Numbered from the stretch's first letter, positions 20,556 through 29,609 are shown. The stretch is DNA of 64,000 bases from Candidatus Caldilinea saccharophila (GCA_016710365.1 JADJVW010000019.1:87966-151965); one strand, 5' to 3'. Notes: generated from the sequence alone by a model not told the origin. Program-made: numbers and translations.

Positions 20556-21303
20556 GCACGATCTTGCCGGCAAGATCGTGCTCGGCATCCTTGCCCTGAC
20601 TTTGGGCGTGACCTCGCTCTTGACTGGGGGCAGAGTGGCTTATGCAGACGACCAGGCGCCATCTACGGCGCCGCTGGGAGGGAGCGAAGTAAGTGCGTCA
20701 GCGCTGCCGCTTTTTCCCATCACGGCTACATTGCCGCGTCCGCTGGAAAAGCCACCGCTGCCGTTTGCCGCCCCTCAAGTTGGCCCGCTGATCAAGCGAA
20801 CGCCGATGGATGATATCGAGCATCGCACCACAGCCTTTTTGCCGACGCGTCGGCAACTCGCCAAATTAACGCCGCTCGACATCCCCGCAGAAGATCGCTG
20901 GATTCGCGTCGACCTCAGCGAGCAGTTGGTCATTGTGTATGAACAGGGGCGCGCCATTCGCGGCTTTGTAATTTCTTCGGGTTTACCCCGCACGCCCACC
21001 GTGCTGGGCAAATACCGCATCGGCGCCAAAGTGCGCGCACAGACGATGACGGGAGGCAGCGGCGCGGGCTTCTATAATTTACCCAATGTACAATGGGTGC
21101 AATATTTTTATGCAGATTACAGCTTTCACGGCACCTACTGGCACAGTGATTTTGGTCGCCCCAAGAGCCATGGCTGTATCAATATGACCAACGCCGACGC
21201 CAAATGGCTGTTCGATTGGGCCGGGCCCAAGTGGGATGGAAAGACGACCTGGTTTAGGAGTTCAAAGGAAAACTTGGGGACGCTGGTCATTGTGCATGAG
21301 TGA
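20536..21303 (+). CDS. L,D-transpeptidase (YkuD domain), TTG start
   Basis: 255 residues. The start is TTG 20536, set 5 nt behind AAGGAGGA. The N-terminus has a hydrophobic signal segment (IVLGILALTLGVTSLL) ending near VAYAD. A Pro-rich spacer leads to the YkuD domain (about 125-255): WIRVDLSEQLVIVYEQGR, then HGTYWHSDFG and nucleophile Cys214 in SHGCINM. There is no LysM domain, in contrast to the paralogue at 18459. Codons 8-16 contain a 26-bp perfect palindrome that could form an mRNA hairpin close to the start. A hairpin at 21310-21339 follows the stop. Confidence 0.9.
   Translation: MFIYVNKHDLAGKIVLGILALTLGVTSLLTGGRVAYADDQAPSTAPLGGSEVSASALPLFPITATLPRPLEKPPLPFAAPQVGPLIKRTPMDDIEHRTTAFLPTRRQLAKLTPLDIPAEDRWIRVDLSEQLVIVYEQGRAIRGFVISSGLPRTPTVLGKYRIGAKVRAQTMTGGSGAGFYNLPNVQWVQYFYADYSFHGTYWHSDFGRPKSHGCINMTNADAKWLFDWAGPKWDGKTTWFRSSKENLGTLVIVHE
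20556..20581. other. 26-bp perfect palindrome at the start of the transpeptidase gene
   Basis: gcacgatcttgcc is followed directly by its exact reverse complement. It lies 20 nt after the TTG start and encodes KHDLAGKIVLG. In RNA it would make a near-loopless 11-12 bp hairpin inside the initiation region. Confidence 0.85.
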
Positions 21304-21309
21304 TGAGCG

Positions 21310-21339
21310 TTCCGCATTCCATGAGAACGGAATGCGGAA
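21310..21339 (+). terminator. Hairpin after the transpeptidase gene
   Basis: Arms ttccgcattcc (21310-21320) and ggaatgcggaa (21329-21339), 11 bp perfect with an 8-nt loop, 7 nt after the stop. There is no T tract, so the termination role is uncertain. Confidence 0.55.
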
Positions 21340-21398
21340 GGTATGGTGAGCGAGAAGAGGCTGGCTGGGTTCAACCGCTTGTTGTTGCCGTAGCTCTG

Positions 21399-22661
21399 TC
21401 AGCCGAGCTGTTGCAACGCGATGACAAACGCATTGGCAGCGGTGCGCAGCACTACCATGTCTTCCTCGTCATAGCCGGGTGTGTTGGGCGGGGACTCAAT
21501 ATACAATGCGCCGAGTGGACTGTCCCCCAGGGTGATAGGCGCCATCAGCGCCCTCCCCGTTTCATTGTAGTAGGGATCTTCGGGTGAATCGACCTGTTGG
21601 GCTGGATCGAAAAACAAGGGTTGCCCGGCGTCAACCGCCCACATCCAGAGCCGGTGAAGTCGGGCAAAGAGCGCCGACGGTTCATCAGTCGCAAGGATGC
21701 CGATGCCGATCAGGTTTTGATAATCGCGCGCGGCGGGTGTTTCTAACAGAAGCTGCAGCAACTGAGGCGTGACAAGCTGACGGTTGAATGCCAGGAGAAC
21801 ACTGGTGGCGCCCATGAGTTCGGCGATGCCTTCGATGATGTTCGTCAAAAGCTCAGAAAATGAAGCTGGGCTTGCAATAGAACGTGAAAATAATTGCAAC
21901 CCAGCTAATTGCTCCGCACGCGCATAGAGATCCCCCTGAATCTGGGCGCCGATAATCGCGCGTGCTGTGATGACGGAAAATTCTATGAGCTCCAACCGTA
22001 GTTCAAGATCGGCAAAGTGATCGGCGCGCATTCGTCCAAGAATCAATGCGCCAATTGCGATACTTTGCTTACGTAATGGTAAGATAATCAGCGAGCCACT
22101 GCGTGGCATCCAGGCAAATTCGTCGGGAGCCGGCCGGCCGGTGGCGGCAATATCGTCGATCAGCAGGTAGTCCGGCTCCTCAGGATCGAGCCGGCGCACC
22201 AGAGCGTGCGCCAATTCGCCCCACAGCGGCAATGGACACTGCTTTTTCAGGTAACGGCGTGCATCGACGACGCCGCGCAAGTCCTGGTAGAAATAAGGGC
22301 CGAGTTCAGATTCGCCAAGCACAAGCGCGGCAAAGGTCAACTGATTGCGTTGCCAAACCTCGTCCATCAATTGTGTAATGAGCGCCGGCAACGCCAAAGG
22401 CGATGCAAACAACGATGCGCAGTTTTGTAGAAATAAAACCCGATCGAGCTGGCGTTGCAGATCGCGCACGAGCGTCAACGCGGCTACATTATCCACCACA
22501 TCGGCGCGCTCTTGCAACGGCTTACTGCCAGATTCAACCGGCGGAACCTTTTCAGTTGACTGCGTGTGGCCGGATGATGCCGCGGCGTTCAGTGATGACT
22601 CAAGTTGCGCCAATCTCTCCGAAATCAATCCAGCCAATGATGCAAGACCGGAAGTAGCCAA
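21399..22661 (-). CDS. Double GAF-domain protein
   Basis: 420 residues with no membrane helix. The TTG start at 22661 is supported by GGAGG 6 nt upstream. A helical, partly coiled N-terminus (about 1-95) precedes two GAF-like domains: about 95-245 (LITQLMDEVWQRNQLTFAAL; GSLIILPLRKQSIAIGALIL) and about 262-420 (ELLTNIIEGIAELMGATSVL; RALMAPITLGDSPLGALYIE). There is no output domain, so it may act as a sensor partner. It is divergent from the REC-cyclase gene, 86 nt away, which makes that cyclase a natural candidate partner; this is inference from position only. Confidence 0.8.
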   Translation of the reverse strand: MATSGLASLAGLISERLAQLESSLNAAASSGHTQSTEKVPPVESGSKPLQERADVVDNVAALTLVRDLQRQLDRVLFLQNCASLFASPLALPALITQLMDEVWQRNQLTFAALVLGESELGPYFYQDLRGVVDARRYLKKQCPLPLWGELAHALVRRLDPEEPDYLLIDDIAATGRPAPDEFAWMPRSGSLIILPLRKQSIAIGALILGRMRADHFADLELRLELIEFSVITARAIIGAQIQGDLYARAEQLAGLQLFSRSIASPASFSELLTNIIEGIAELMGATSVLLAFNRQLVTPQLLQLLLETPAARDYQNLIGIGILATDEPSALFARLHRLWMWAVDAGQPLFFDPAQQVDSPEDPYYNETGRALMAPITLGDSPLGALYIESPPNTPGYDEEDMVVLRTAANAFVIALQQLG

Positions 22662-22747
22662 TGATAACCTCCGTGGCGCGGTTTCAATAAAGACCTATTC
22701 ATGGTATTACATCTTACCAAACCTGTAAACTACCTGCCAGGAATCGT

Positions 22748-23863
22748 ATGTCATTCGATGGATTGTTAGATTTACCAAAGCTGAGTGGTTCACAGCCCCT
22801 GAAAATTTTGTTGGTCGATGACGAACCTGCGACGCTCCAGTTAGTGCGCCGCCTGTTGCAAGCCGACGGCCACGACATCTATGAGGCAATCGATGGCGAG
22901 CAGGCCATCCAGACGTTCGACGCCATTCGCCCCGATCTGGTGCTGCTGGATGTCGTGATCCCAAAAAAGGATGGGCTGGAGGTGCTGGTCGAGTTGCGTC
23001 AGCGCGATAAGATGGCGGGCATCATCATGGTGAGCGCGCTGACTTCCGAGCAGTTGGCTGTCAAATCAATGTTGGGTGGCGCTGACGATTACGTCAATAA
23101 ACCGTTTCGGCTCAAGGCGATCCGGTTAAGTATCCGACAGGTCATGGACAAGGTGCGCTTGCGCCGGCGCAATGAGAGCCTGCAAGCCCAACTGATCGAC
23201 GCCAATCAACGGCTGCGCCAGTACATGGCAAAGCCGCTGATCGAGACGTTGCTCAACAGCCCGCTCCCTCCGCAACTGGGCGGCGTGCGTGAAACCGTGA
23301 CCGTGCTTTTCCTCGATTTCGCCGACTTTACGCCCTTTTCCGAAAACTTGCCGCCTGACGATGTAGTGCAGATTCTCAACGAATACTTCGCCTACCTGCC
23401 CAATATCGTCATCGAGCATGGCGGTTTCATGGACAAGATCATGGGCGACGGCTTCATGGCGCTTTTCAACGCTCCTTCCACCTACGTCGATCATGCGTCA
23501 CGCGCCGTGCGCAGCGCCATCGCCATGCGGCGTGAAATGATCAAGCGCAACCAGAGTCGTTCCCATCGGTTGGCGGTCCGCATTGGAATTCATACCGGCG
23601 AAGCGGTGGTCGGCAATATCGGCGCGTCTGCGTTTATGAATTACACGGCGATCGGCGACACGGTGAATCTGGCGAAACGGCTGGAAGAGTCGTGCGACCC
23701 GCATCAGATTCTGACGACCGCCGACACCTGCCTCCGCCTGGAAAAGGCAGGCGCCGAGTTTGCGCAGATTGGCTTTATCTCGCTTGGATTGCGTCAGTTC
23801 AAGGGACGCCGCAACAGCGTCGAGGTCTTCTCGATCGAGGATCAAATGGCGGATCTGGCCTGA
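22748..23863 (+). CDS. Response regulator with class III adenylate/guanylate cyclase domain
   Basis: 371 residues. The receiver domain (about 18-135) has DDE at 24-26, Asp68 in LVLLDVVIP and Lys in VNKPF. A coiled linker (about 140-175) joins the class III cyclase catalytic domain (about 185-350). Both metal Asp positions (LFLDFADF; MGDGFMALF), the Lys in DKIMGDG and the transition-state pair Asn/Arg in GDTVNLAKRLE are present, so it should be active. It makes cAMP or cGMP in response to phosphorylation by a kinase. The ATG at 22748 follows AGGA. Stop-to-stop spacing to the convergent hydrolase gene is 35 nt. Confidence 0.92.
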   Translation: MSFDGLLDLPKLSGSQPLKILLVDDEPATLQLVRRLLQADGHDIYEAIDGEQAIQTFDAIRPDLVLLDVVIPKKDGLEVLVELRQRDKMAGIIMVSALTSEQLAVKSMLGGADDYVNKPFRLKAIRLSIRQVMDKVRLRRRNESLQAQLIDANQRLRQYMAKPLIETLLNSPLPPQLGGVRETVTVLFLDFADFTPFSENLPPDDVVQILNEYFAYLPNIVIEHGGFMDKIMGDGFMALFNAPSTYVDHASRAVRSAIAMRREMIKRNQSRSHRLAVRIGIHTGEAVVGNIGASAFMNYTAIGDTVNLAKRLEESCDPHQILTTADTCLRLEKAGAEFAQIGFISLGLRQFKGRRNSVEVFSIEDQMADLA

Positions 23864-23898
23864 CGCCTGCTCCAAGCTTTCCGCGCCCTGCGTCTCGT

Positions 23899-24483
23899 TT
23901 ATCTCAAAAAATCAGCCACCGCCTGCTGCACACGCGGGTCATAGACCATGAGCGCGTGCGCAGGATTGACAATGCGCAGCGATTGGCCGATCGGCAGCAG
24001 GGAACTGTCGGGCGGGATCACCGTGAGGTCAAGTGGCGTCCAGATGGAAAGGAAGGGGAGCGCCTCCAGTTCTGCAATGTGCGCATTGATCGCCTGCATA
24101 AAAGGGCTCTCTGTATGCATTTGCTGCAGCGCGGGCTGCCAGGTAAACTTCGCACCCATCACCCCACGATGTGGCGTCGAGATCGTGACAAAGCGGCGCA
24201 CGCGCCCCTTGCGCACCAACCAATGCAGCAACACGCGTCCGATCAGCCCGCCCATGCTGAACCCCACGTAATCGAAAACCGTTTCAGCGCCGATGCGCGC
24301 GTCGATCTCGGCCAGGGCCTGCGTTGCCAGCGTCTCCAGCGGCACCGAGCCGTCGCTGGGCTGCGGCGATACAATTTGGGCGTCGAACCCTGCCTTGTGC
24401 AGATAGGATTGCAGCGCCTTCATTTTGCTGGCAATATCCAGCCAGCCTGGAACAAGGATAACTGGGATCACGGTTGAATTCAT
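23899..24483 (-). CDS. Alpha/beta hydrolase, lipase-like
   Basis: 194 residues from ATG 24483 (MNSTVIPVILVPGWLD). It has the oxyanion loop VPGW, the nucleophile elbow GFSMGG (Ser in YVGFSMGGLIGRVLLH), and STPHRGVMG, typical of PGAP1/lipase-like hydrolases. The Asp is likely within TPLDLTVIPPDSS and the His in NPAHALMVYD. No signal peptide, so cytoplasmic. The start is 10 nt downstream of the subtilase stop, so the two genes are probably one transcript. The natural ester substrate is unknown. Confidence 0.82.
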   Translation of the reverse strand: MNSTVIPVILVPGWLDIASKMKALQSYLHKAGFDAQIVSPQPSDGSVPLETLATQALAEIDARIGAETVFDYVGFSMGGLIGRVLLHWLVRKGRVRRFVTISTPHRGVMGAKFTWQPALQQMHTESPFMQAINAHIAELEALPFLSIWTPLDLTVIPPDSSLLPIGQSLRIVNPAHALMVYDPRVQQAVADFLR

Positions 24484-24493
24484 TGGTTGCCTG

Positions 24494-26359
24494 CTAACGA
24501 GCGATGAATGGGAACCAGAGCTTGGGAGAGGCAATCGTGAAATTGGCAATCAGATTTCGATTGCTTGTCGCTGTAAAAACATAGGTGGTCTCAATCGAAA
24601 TGATGTTTTCTCCTTCTGCCCAGTTGATAAAAGTATAACCGGGGAGGGGGGCGGCTGTCACAGTAATCGTGGCGCCGCTAGTAATAACGCCGCCGCCCGT
24701 GACGACGCCACTCCTGGCCGGCGCCGTGTTGACGGCGATCGCCATGCGATCGCCCAAAGCCATCTCAACGGCTTTGAGCATATCCAACCGGCCATAGCCG
24801 TAAACCGGATTGGGGCTTTGCGCTACGCCGGTGCACCCTGCGTCGATCACAGGCGTGGCGCTGTTGAGGAGAATCTGCTCGGTTTCGTCGATTTTGCCGA
24901 TCAACTGCGGATCCAGCGACCACAGCAGCGCCACCGCGCCCGCCACGTGGGGCGACGCCATGCTGGTGCCGCTCAACAGGCTGTTCACCGCCGGTTGGCC
25001 GCCGCTCCAGCCCAGCGAGCGCACGCTCACGCCCGGCGCGCTCAGATCGGGTTTCAGCCGCCCACTGCCGTCGGCGGTCACCGGGCCGCGGCTGCTAAAG
25101 CTGGCGATGACCCCGTTGCTGGCGTAAGCGCCCACGCTGGTGACCGCGTCGTGCATCCCAATCGGCGCATTGATGGTGGAGCACCCGGAGCCGCCGTTCC
25201 CCGCCGACGCCACGACAAAGATGCCTGCGGCCCGCATCGTCTCCACGACTTGGCGCAGACTGGCGGCGTCGCACCCCTCTGAGGGCGGACAGCCCCAGGA
25301 GTTGTTGATGACGTGCGGCGCCAGTTCGGGCTTGCCGTCCGTCAGCGGATCGCCGCCCTGGGGATAGGGCGCCAGAAAAAATTCAAAGCAGCTTGTATAG
25401 CTTGCCGGCGTGCCAAAGCCGTCGAGCATGTTGCGACACGCGATCCAGGTGGCGTCCGGCGCCATGCCGATCACCGTGTCGCCCATGACGGTGGCGTCGC
25501 CAGCCACGGTGCCCAGCGTGTGCGTGCCGTGATAGAAGGTGGTGTCGTCGTCGCAGGGAATCTGCGCGTCGCCTGGACATTCGCTGTCGGCAATCGGATC
25601 GCGCCCCCAGGCGTCAAACCAGTTGTAGGCGTGCGTCACGGTCATGGTGGCCGAGTCCCAGCCGCGATAGGCGGGCTTCAACGCCGGATGCTCCCAGATC
25701 ACGCCTGTATCCTGCCCCGCGACGATGATATGCTGGCCGCGAAAGCCCAACGCCCACACATCGTCGGCATTGGTGTAGGTCAGCCCCCACGGCAATGTGG
25801 CGGCGGGGGCAAGCCGCGGCAACATGGCAAGCGTCTGCCAGGTGGGTCGATGCGTGGCCGCGACCTCGATGCCGGCCACTTTGGGGTTGCGCACCAGCCG
25901 GTTGACGCCGGGTTGCTGCGCCAGCGCCTGTGCCAGCGTCAGGTCGCCGCGCACTTCAAGCATGTTGACAAGGTAGTGCGCGCGATAGGGGATGCCCCGC
26001 TCTTTCAGCCAGGCGCGCAGCGGCGCCTGGGTCTGCCGCGCCTGGGCGCTGAGAGCGGTATAGATCGCCGCACGTCTGGCCGCTGCATCCTCGGCCGCGG
26101 TGGCCGTCGCCTGCACCGTCGTCGCCTGTACTGCGACCGCTGGGTCAAGCTGGTCGTCCAGAATCACAAGAAACGAGACATCGGAGGGCGCGGCCATCAG
26201 CTCCGCGGCCAAAGCCTGTGCAAGCCTGGTCTGGCCGTTCGCCTGATCGGGCGTAGATGGCTCCACCGTCTGGGCGAGGAGTTCATGTGGCGCGCCGAGC
26301 AGAAACGCCACGATGCCTGTCGCCACGATCAAGCGGCGTATAGTGAGTGTAATGCGCAT
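24494..26359 (-). CDS. Secreted subtilisin-like serine protease with InlB B-repeat tail
   Basis: About 621 residues from ATG 26359 (MRITLTIRRLIVATG), with a signal peptide ending near LLAQ. An inhibitor-I9-like propeptide region (about 45-150) precedes the S8 catalytic domain. Catalytic Asp is in VAGQDTGVIWEHP, His in FYHGTHTLGTVAGD, the oxyanion Asn in INNSWGC, and Ser in SGTSMASPHVAGAVALL. Cysteines pair around ECPGDAQIPC and CPPSEGC. The C-terminus (GYTFINWAEGENIIS...NLIANFT) is a divergent InlB B-repeat, common as a surface-anchoring or spacing module. The gene is divergent from the peroxiredoxin gene (131-nt gap). Confidence 0.92.
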   Translation of the reverse strand: MRITLTIRRLIVATGIVAFLLGAPHELLAQTVEPSTPDQANGQTRLAQALAAELMAAPSDVSFLVILDDQLDPAVAVQATTVQATATAAEDAAARRAAIYTALSAQARQTQAPLRAWLKERGIPYRAHYLVNMLEVRGDLTLAQALAQQPGVNRLVRNPKVAGIEVAATHRPTWQTLAMLPRLAPAATLPWGLTYTNADDVWALGFRGQHIIVAGQDTGVIWEHPALKPAYRGWDSATMTVTHAYNWFDAWGRDPIADSECPGDAQIPCDDDTTFYHGTHTLGTVAGDATVMGDTVIGMAPDATWIACRNMLDGFGTPASYTSCFEFFLAPYPQGGDPLTDGKPELAPHVINNSWGCPPSEGCDAASLRQVVETMRAAGIFVVASAGNGGSGCSTINAPIGMHDAVTSVGAYASNGVIASFSSRGPVTADGSGRLKPDLSAPGVSVRSLGWSGGQPAVNSLLSGTSMASPHVAGAVALLWSLDPQLIGKIDETEQILLNSATPVIDAGCTGVAQSPNPVYGYGRLDMLKAVEMALGDRMAIAVNTAPARSGVVTGGGVITSGATITVTAAPLPGYTFINWAEGENIISIETTYVFTATSNRNLIANFTIASPKLWFPFIAR

Positions 26360-26490
26360 AATGTTCTTATCACTCCGAAATGAGAGCCATGTTGCTGACT
26401 GACGGCACATGAATCTCGCAATAATGAAAGGCAGTTTGCCTATCGTTGGGCATTCCAGCTCAAAGCATATCATAGATTCAAGGAGATAAA

Positions 26491-26955
26491 ATGATGAGCA
26501 AATTAACCGCAGGCGAAATGGCGCCCGAGTTCACCGCCGTCACCGACAACGGCGAGACCGTCTCATTGAACAATTATCGCGGCAAGCGCGTCGTCCTTTA
26601 CTTTTACCCGAAGGATGATACGCCTGGCTGCACCACGCAAGCGTGTGGCTTTCGCGACAACTATCCGGTGATCGAGGAGAAGAACGCGGTCGTGCTCGGC
26701 GTCAGCCCGGACAGCGCCAAGTCGCACCAAAAGTTCAAAACCAAATTCGACTTACCTTTCACTCTGCTGGTGGACGAAGACCACACCATCGCCGAAGCGT
26801 ACGGCGTGTGGGTGGAAAAAAGCATGTACGGCAAGCAATACATGGGCATCGAACGCAGCCATTTCGTCATCGACGAAGCAGGCCGCATTGTCGACGCTCA
26901 GGTGAAGGTCAAGCCGGAAGTGAGCGTCGAAACGGCGCTGGCCGCCCTCGGCTAA
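26491..26955 (+). CDS. bcp: Peroxiredoxin, BCP/PrxQ type
   Basis: 154 residues. The thioredoxin-fold peroxidase has the peroxidatic Cys in DDTPGCTTQACGFRD, with a second Cys 5 residues later as in BCP/PrxQ enzymes with an intramolecular disulphide. It also shows VVLYFYPKD and the C-terminal SHFVIDEAGRI strand. It reduces peroxides using thioredoxin; a thioredoxin gene lies at 35211. The start at 26491 (two adjacent ATGs) has AAGGAG. A hairpin terminator follows at 26993. Confidence 0.93.
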   Translation: MMSKLTAGEMAPEFTAVTDNGETVSLNNYRGKRVVLYFYPKDDTPGCTTQACGFRDNYPVIEEKNAVVLGVSPDSAKSHQKFKTKFDLPFTLLVDEDHTIAEAYGVWVEKSMYGKQYMGIERSHFVIDEAGRIVDAQVKVKPEVSVETALAALG

Positions 26956-26992
26956 TGGGCCGCCTGGCGCGATGTCGTTATTCTTCCGGTAG

Positions 26993-27019
26993 GTCGGGCT
27001 AATAGCCCGACGTGTCTTT
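26993..27019 (+). terminator. Hairpin terminator after bcp
   Basis: gtcgggct (26993-27000), loop aat, agcccgac (27004-27011), followed by gtgtctttt. The core gtcgggctaatagcccgac also looks like one of the dispersed word hairpins. Confidence 0.65.
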
Positions 27020-27069
27020 TCAACGTGCACATTACGTACCAGCGTGACTTGCACACAAGGGAGGCGCGC

Positions 27070-27939
27070 ATGATCGATCCTGGTTTGTCTGGCAAGACTG
27101 CGCTCGTCACCGGCGCCAATCACGGCATCGGCGCGGCCATCGCGCAAGCATTGGCCGCGCAAGGCGTCCGCATCTTTCTGACCTATTACCAAGAGCCGGT
27201 TACTTACACAGCGGAAGAATTGAGCCGCGCGCGGGCGGCAAGCGTCGGCGGTGATGCGCTCTATCGGGCGCTGCAGCAACAGCCGGCCGCGGTCGTGGTG
27301 GGTGCTATCCGCGCCGCTGGCGGCGCGGCGACGGCGTGGTCGGCCGACCTGGGTGACGCTGCCATGATCCCGCAGTTGTTTGATCGCTGTGAAGCCGCGT
27401 GCGGGGCAGTCGATATTCTGATCGCCAACCACACCTTCTGCGTCCTCGAAACCTTTGACCCGGAACTCGTCAGCAATACAGAGGGCGGCGTTTTTCTGCC
27501 CAGCGCCGCCGTCATTGATCGCCATTTTGCCGTCAACAGCCGCGCGGTTGCGTTGCTCATGCACGAGTACACCCAGCGCTATCTACGCCACGGTGCACAA
27601 TGGGGTCGCATCATCAACATCAGCACCGACGCCGCGCACGCGCACCCCGCCAATATCAGCTATGCGGCGAGCAAGCACGCCATCGAGTCGTACAGTCGTT
27701 CGGCGGCCGCGGAGTTGGGCAAATATGGCATTACTGTCAACGTCGTCGCGCCCGGCCCGATCCAGACGGGCTACATCACCCCGGAAAGTGAGGCGAGGAT
27801 CAATGCCGACACGCCGCTTGGCCGGCTCGGCGCGCCGGCAGAGGTGGCGGATGTGGTGGTCTTTCTGGCATCCGACCAGGCGCGCTGGCTGACGGGGCAG
27901 TTGCTTTACGTGGGCGGTGGGTGGCGAATGCCGCAGTAA
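27070..27939 (+). CDS. Short-chain dehydrogenase/reductase
   Basis: 289 residues from ATG 27070 with GGGAGG upstream. Classical SDR: the cofactor motif TGANHGIGAA (Gly-rich), the catalytic Ser in IINISTDAAHAHP and YxxxK in SYAASKHA; LGRLGAPAEVADVVVFLASD and GQLLYVGGGW close the fold. Residues FLTYYQEP after beta-2 lack the acidic residue of strict NAD enzymes, so NADP use is possible. A long insertion (about 40-75) between beta-2 and beta-3 is unusual. The substrate cannot be predicted. Confidence 0.88.
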   Translation: MIDPGLSGKTALVTGANHGIGAAIAQALAAQGVRIFLTYYQEPVTYTAEELSRARAASVGGDALYRALQQQPAAVVVGAIRAAGGAATAWSADLGDAAMIPQLFDRCEAACGAVDILIANHTFCVLETFDPELVSNTEGGVFLPSAAVIDRHFAVNSRAVALLMHEYTQRYLRHGAQWGRIINISTDAAHAHPANISYAASKHAIESYSRSAAAELGKYGITVNVVAPGPIQTGYITPESEARINADTPLGRLGAPAEVADVVVFLASDQARWLTGQLLYVGGGWRMPQ

Positions 27940-27987
27940 GACGAAATCCTTCAAGCTCGCCCATAGCCTGAATCCTGTATACTTTTG

Positions 27988-28167
27988 TCACACAAGGGGG
28001 ATGACGCTTGCCACGCGTGCCCAACCATAGGGCTTGCCTTTAACCTTCTGCCCGTTCCACAGCCTGACGTAGCCGCACAGGCGATCCTCCAGCATTGGGC
28101 AAAGCGGTGTATACTGGCTCTGCACAAGCAAGCAGCTCAGCGCAGGAGGTTCGCAGGGTGATGCCAT
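27988..28167 (-). CDS. Possible small ORF of 59 codons, unknown
   Basis: Reading leftward from ATG 28167, an open frame of 59 codons ends at 27988. Its second half (GYVRLWNGQKVKGKPYGWA) reads like real protein, and the frame stays open for another 19 codons upstream. There is no clear ribosome-binding site. It fills much of the 378-nt gap 27940-28317. It may be the remnant of a longer gene or a shadow of a structured RNA. I recognise no family. The remainder of the gap holds no other feature. Confidence 0.3.
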   Translation of the reverse strand: MASPCEPPALSCLLVQSQYTPLCPMLEDRLCGYVRLWNGQKVKGKPYGWARVASVIPLV

Positions 28168-28317
28168 GGATTGGCTCGCCGCGTTTGGGTTTGTCGAGGT
28201 TGCGCTAGGCAGCTCGCCTTTACGCTAGGCTGAACTATCGAAAATGACGATCAACCCTGAAAACGCCTTTGCATTAAAGGCTATTTCAAAATAGCGCCAA
28301 CCCTATGAGGTGACTTT

Positions 28318-29547
28318 ATGCCTGTTTTGCCGCCCACGATCGCCGAACGCCCTTTGCCCCGCCTGCGCGCCGTGCGGCAGGTGTTCCCCCGCCCGCGTCT
28401 CGCCGATGTCTATGCCCATGCCTACGCGGAAGCCACCGCTCGCCTGCGCGAACTGAACGCACGTCCCGGTGCGCGCGTCGCCATCGGCGCGGGCAGCCGT
28501 GGGATTCGCGATGTCGCCCCGGTGGTCAAGGCCACGGTCGCCGCGTGTCGCGATGCCGGGTTTGCGCCCTTTGTCACACCGGCGATGGGCAGCCACGGCG
28601 GCGGCACGGCCGAGGGGCAGCGCGACGTCCTGGCGCACCTGGGCGTCACCGAGGCCAGCGTCGGCGCACCCATTGTCTCCGCCACCCATGTGACGCAGAT
28701 TGGCCGGACAAGTTGGGGGATGCCGGTCTACTTTGACACGGCGGCGCTGGAGGCGGATTTTATCGTGCCGGTCAACCGCGTCAAGCCGCACACGGATTTT
28801 GCCGGCACGCACGAGAGCGGCCTGTGCAAGATGCTGGTCATCGGCTTTGCCAACCACGAAGGCTGTACGCGCGTCCATCTGGAGGGTTTTGCGCGCTTTC
28901 ATGCAGTCGTGCCTGAAACCGCGGCGGTGATCCTGGACAAAGCGCCCATTGCCTTTGGCATGGCGATTGTGGAAAACGCTTACGACGAGACTTACCTGGT
29001 CGAAGCGATCGGTCGCGCGCAAATTTTGACGCGTGAGGCCGAACTGTTGCGCATCGCCTACGCCAACATGCCGCGCCTCCTGTTCGACCACATCGATGTA
29101 CTGATCGTCGAGGAAATTGGCAAGAACATCAGCGGCGCGGGCATGGATCCCAACATTGTGGGGCGGACGGCCAAAGGCATCCTGCCGGGTTACACCGGCC
29201 CGTCGATCGCGCGCATCGTGGTGGCCGGGCTGACGGAGGCTGGCGGCGGCAACGCCATCGGCATTGGCCAGGCCGACTTCACGACGCAGCAGGTGGTCGA
29301 TCACTTCAACGCCGAGGCGACCTACGCCAATGCCATCGCTTCCGGCACGCCGGAAAGTGGCCGCCTGCCGGTCGTGCTGCCGACGCACGATGACGCAGTG
29401 CGCGCCGCGCTGCTGACCACCGGCAGGGAGGATTGGGAGAGTGCGGCCATGGTGCGCATCAACGACACGCTACACCTCGACGCCATCTGGGTTTCCGATG
29501 CACTGGCCGAGGCAGTCGAGGCGCACCCCGACTTACATTGGGTCTAG
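28318..29547 (+). CDS. LarA-like (DUF2088/lactate racemase N-terminal) protein
   Basis: 409 residues matching the LarA N-terminal domain superfamily. Seen motifs: GAGSRGIRDVAPVVKATV, PFVTPAMGSHGGGTAEGQ, VNRVKPHTDFAG, then ESGLCKMLVIGFANHEGC. His residues in SHGG, KPHTDF and NHEG sit where LarA-like proteins place metal/cofactor ligands. Nickel-pincer-dependent racemases also need LarB/C/E, none of which is in the window, so lactate racemase activity is not supported; several related groups act on other hydroxy or sugar acids. Solitary gene, 378 nt after the SDR gene. Confidence 0.78.
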   Translation: MPVLPPTIAERPLPRLRAVRQVFPRPRLADVYAHAYAEATARLRELNARPGARVAIGAGSRGIRDVAPVVKATVAACRDAGFAPFVTPAMGSHGGGTAEGQRDVLAHLGVTEASVGAPIVSATHVTQIGRTSWGMPVYFDTAALEADFIVPVNRVKPHTDFAGTHESGLCKMLVIGFANHEGCTRVHLEGFARFHAVVPETAAVILDKAPIAFGMAIVENAYDETYLVEAIGRAQILTREAELLRIAYANMPRLLFDHIDVLIVEEIGKNISGAGMDPNIVGRTAKGILPGYTGPSIARIVVAGLTEAGGGNAIGIGQADFTTQQVVDHFNAEATYANAIASGTPESGRLPVVLPTHDDAVRAALLTTGREDWESAAMVRINDTLHLDAIWVSDALAEAVEAHPDLHWV

Positions 29548-29585
29548 TACACATGGGCTAAAATACCTCATTGGTTGCCTGGTAG

Positions 29586-29609
29586 GGGCGCACCCCCCCG
29601 TGTGCGCCC
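29586..29609 (+). terminator. GC-rich hairpin after the LarA-like gene
   Basis: gggcgcac (29586-29593) and gtgcgccc (29602-29609) with an 8-nt C-rich loop, between the convergent LarA-like and ybaK genes. There is no T tract. It may terminate both or be another dispersed hairpin word. Confidence 0.5.

Noticed and set aside
25313..26383. 356-codon plus-strand open frame
   Set aside because: Antisense of the subtilase catalytic domain.
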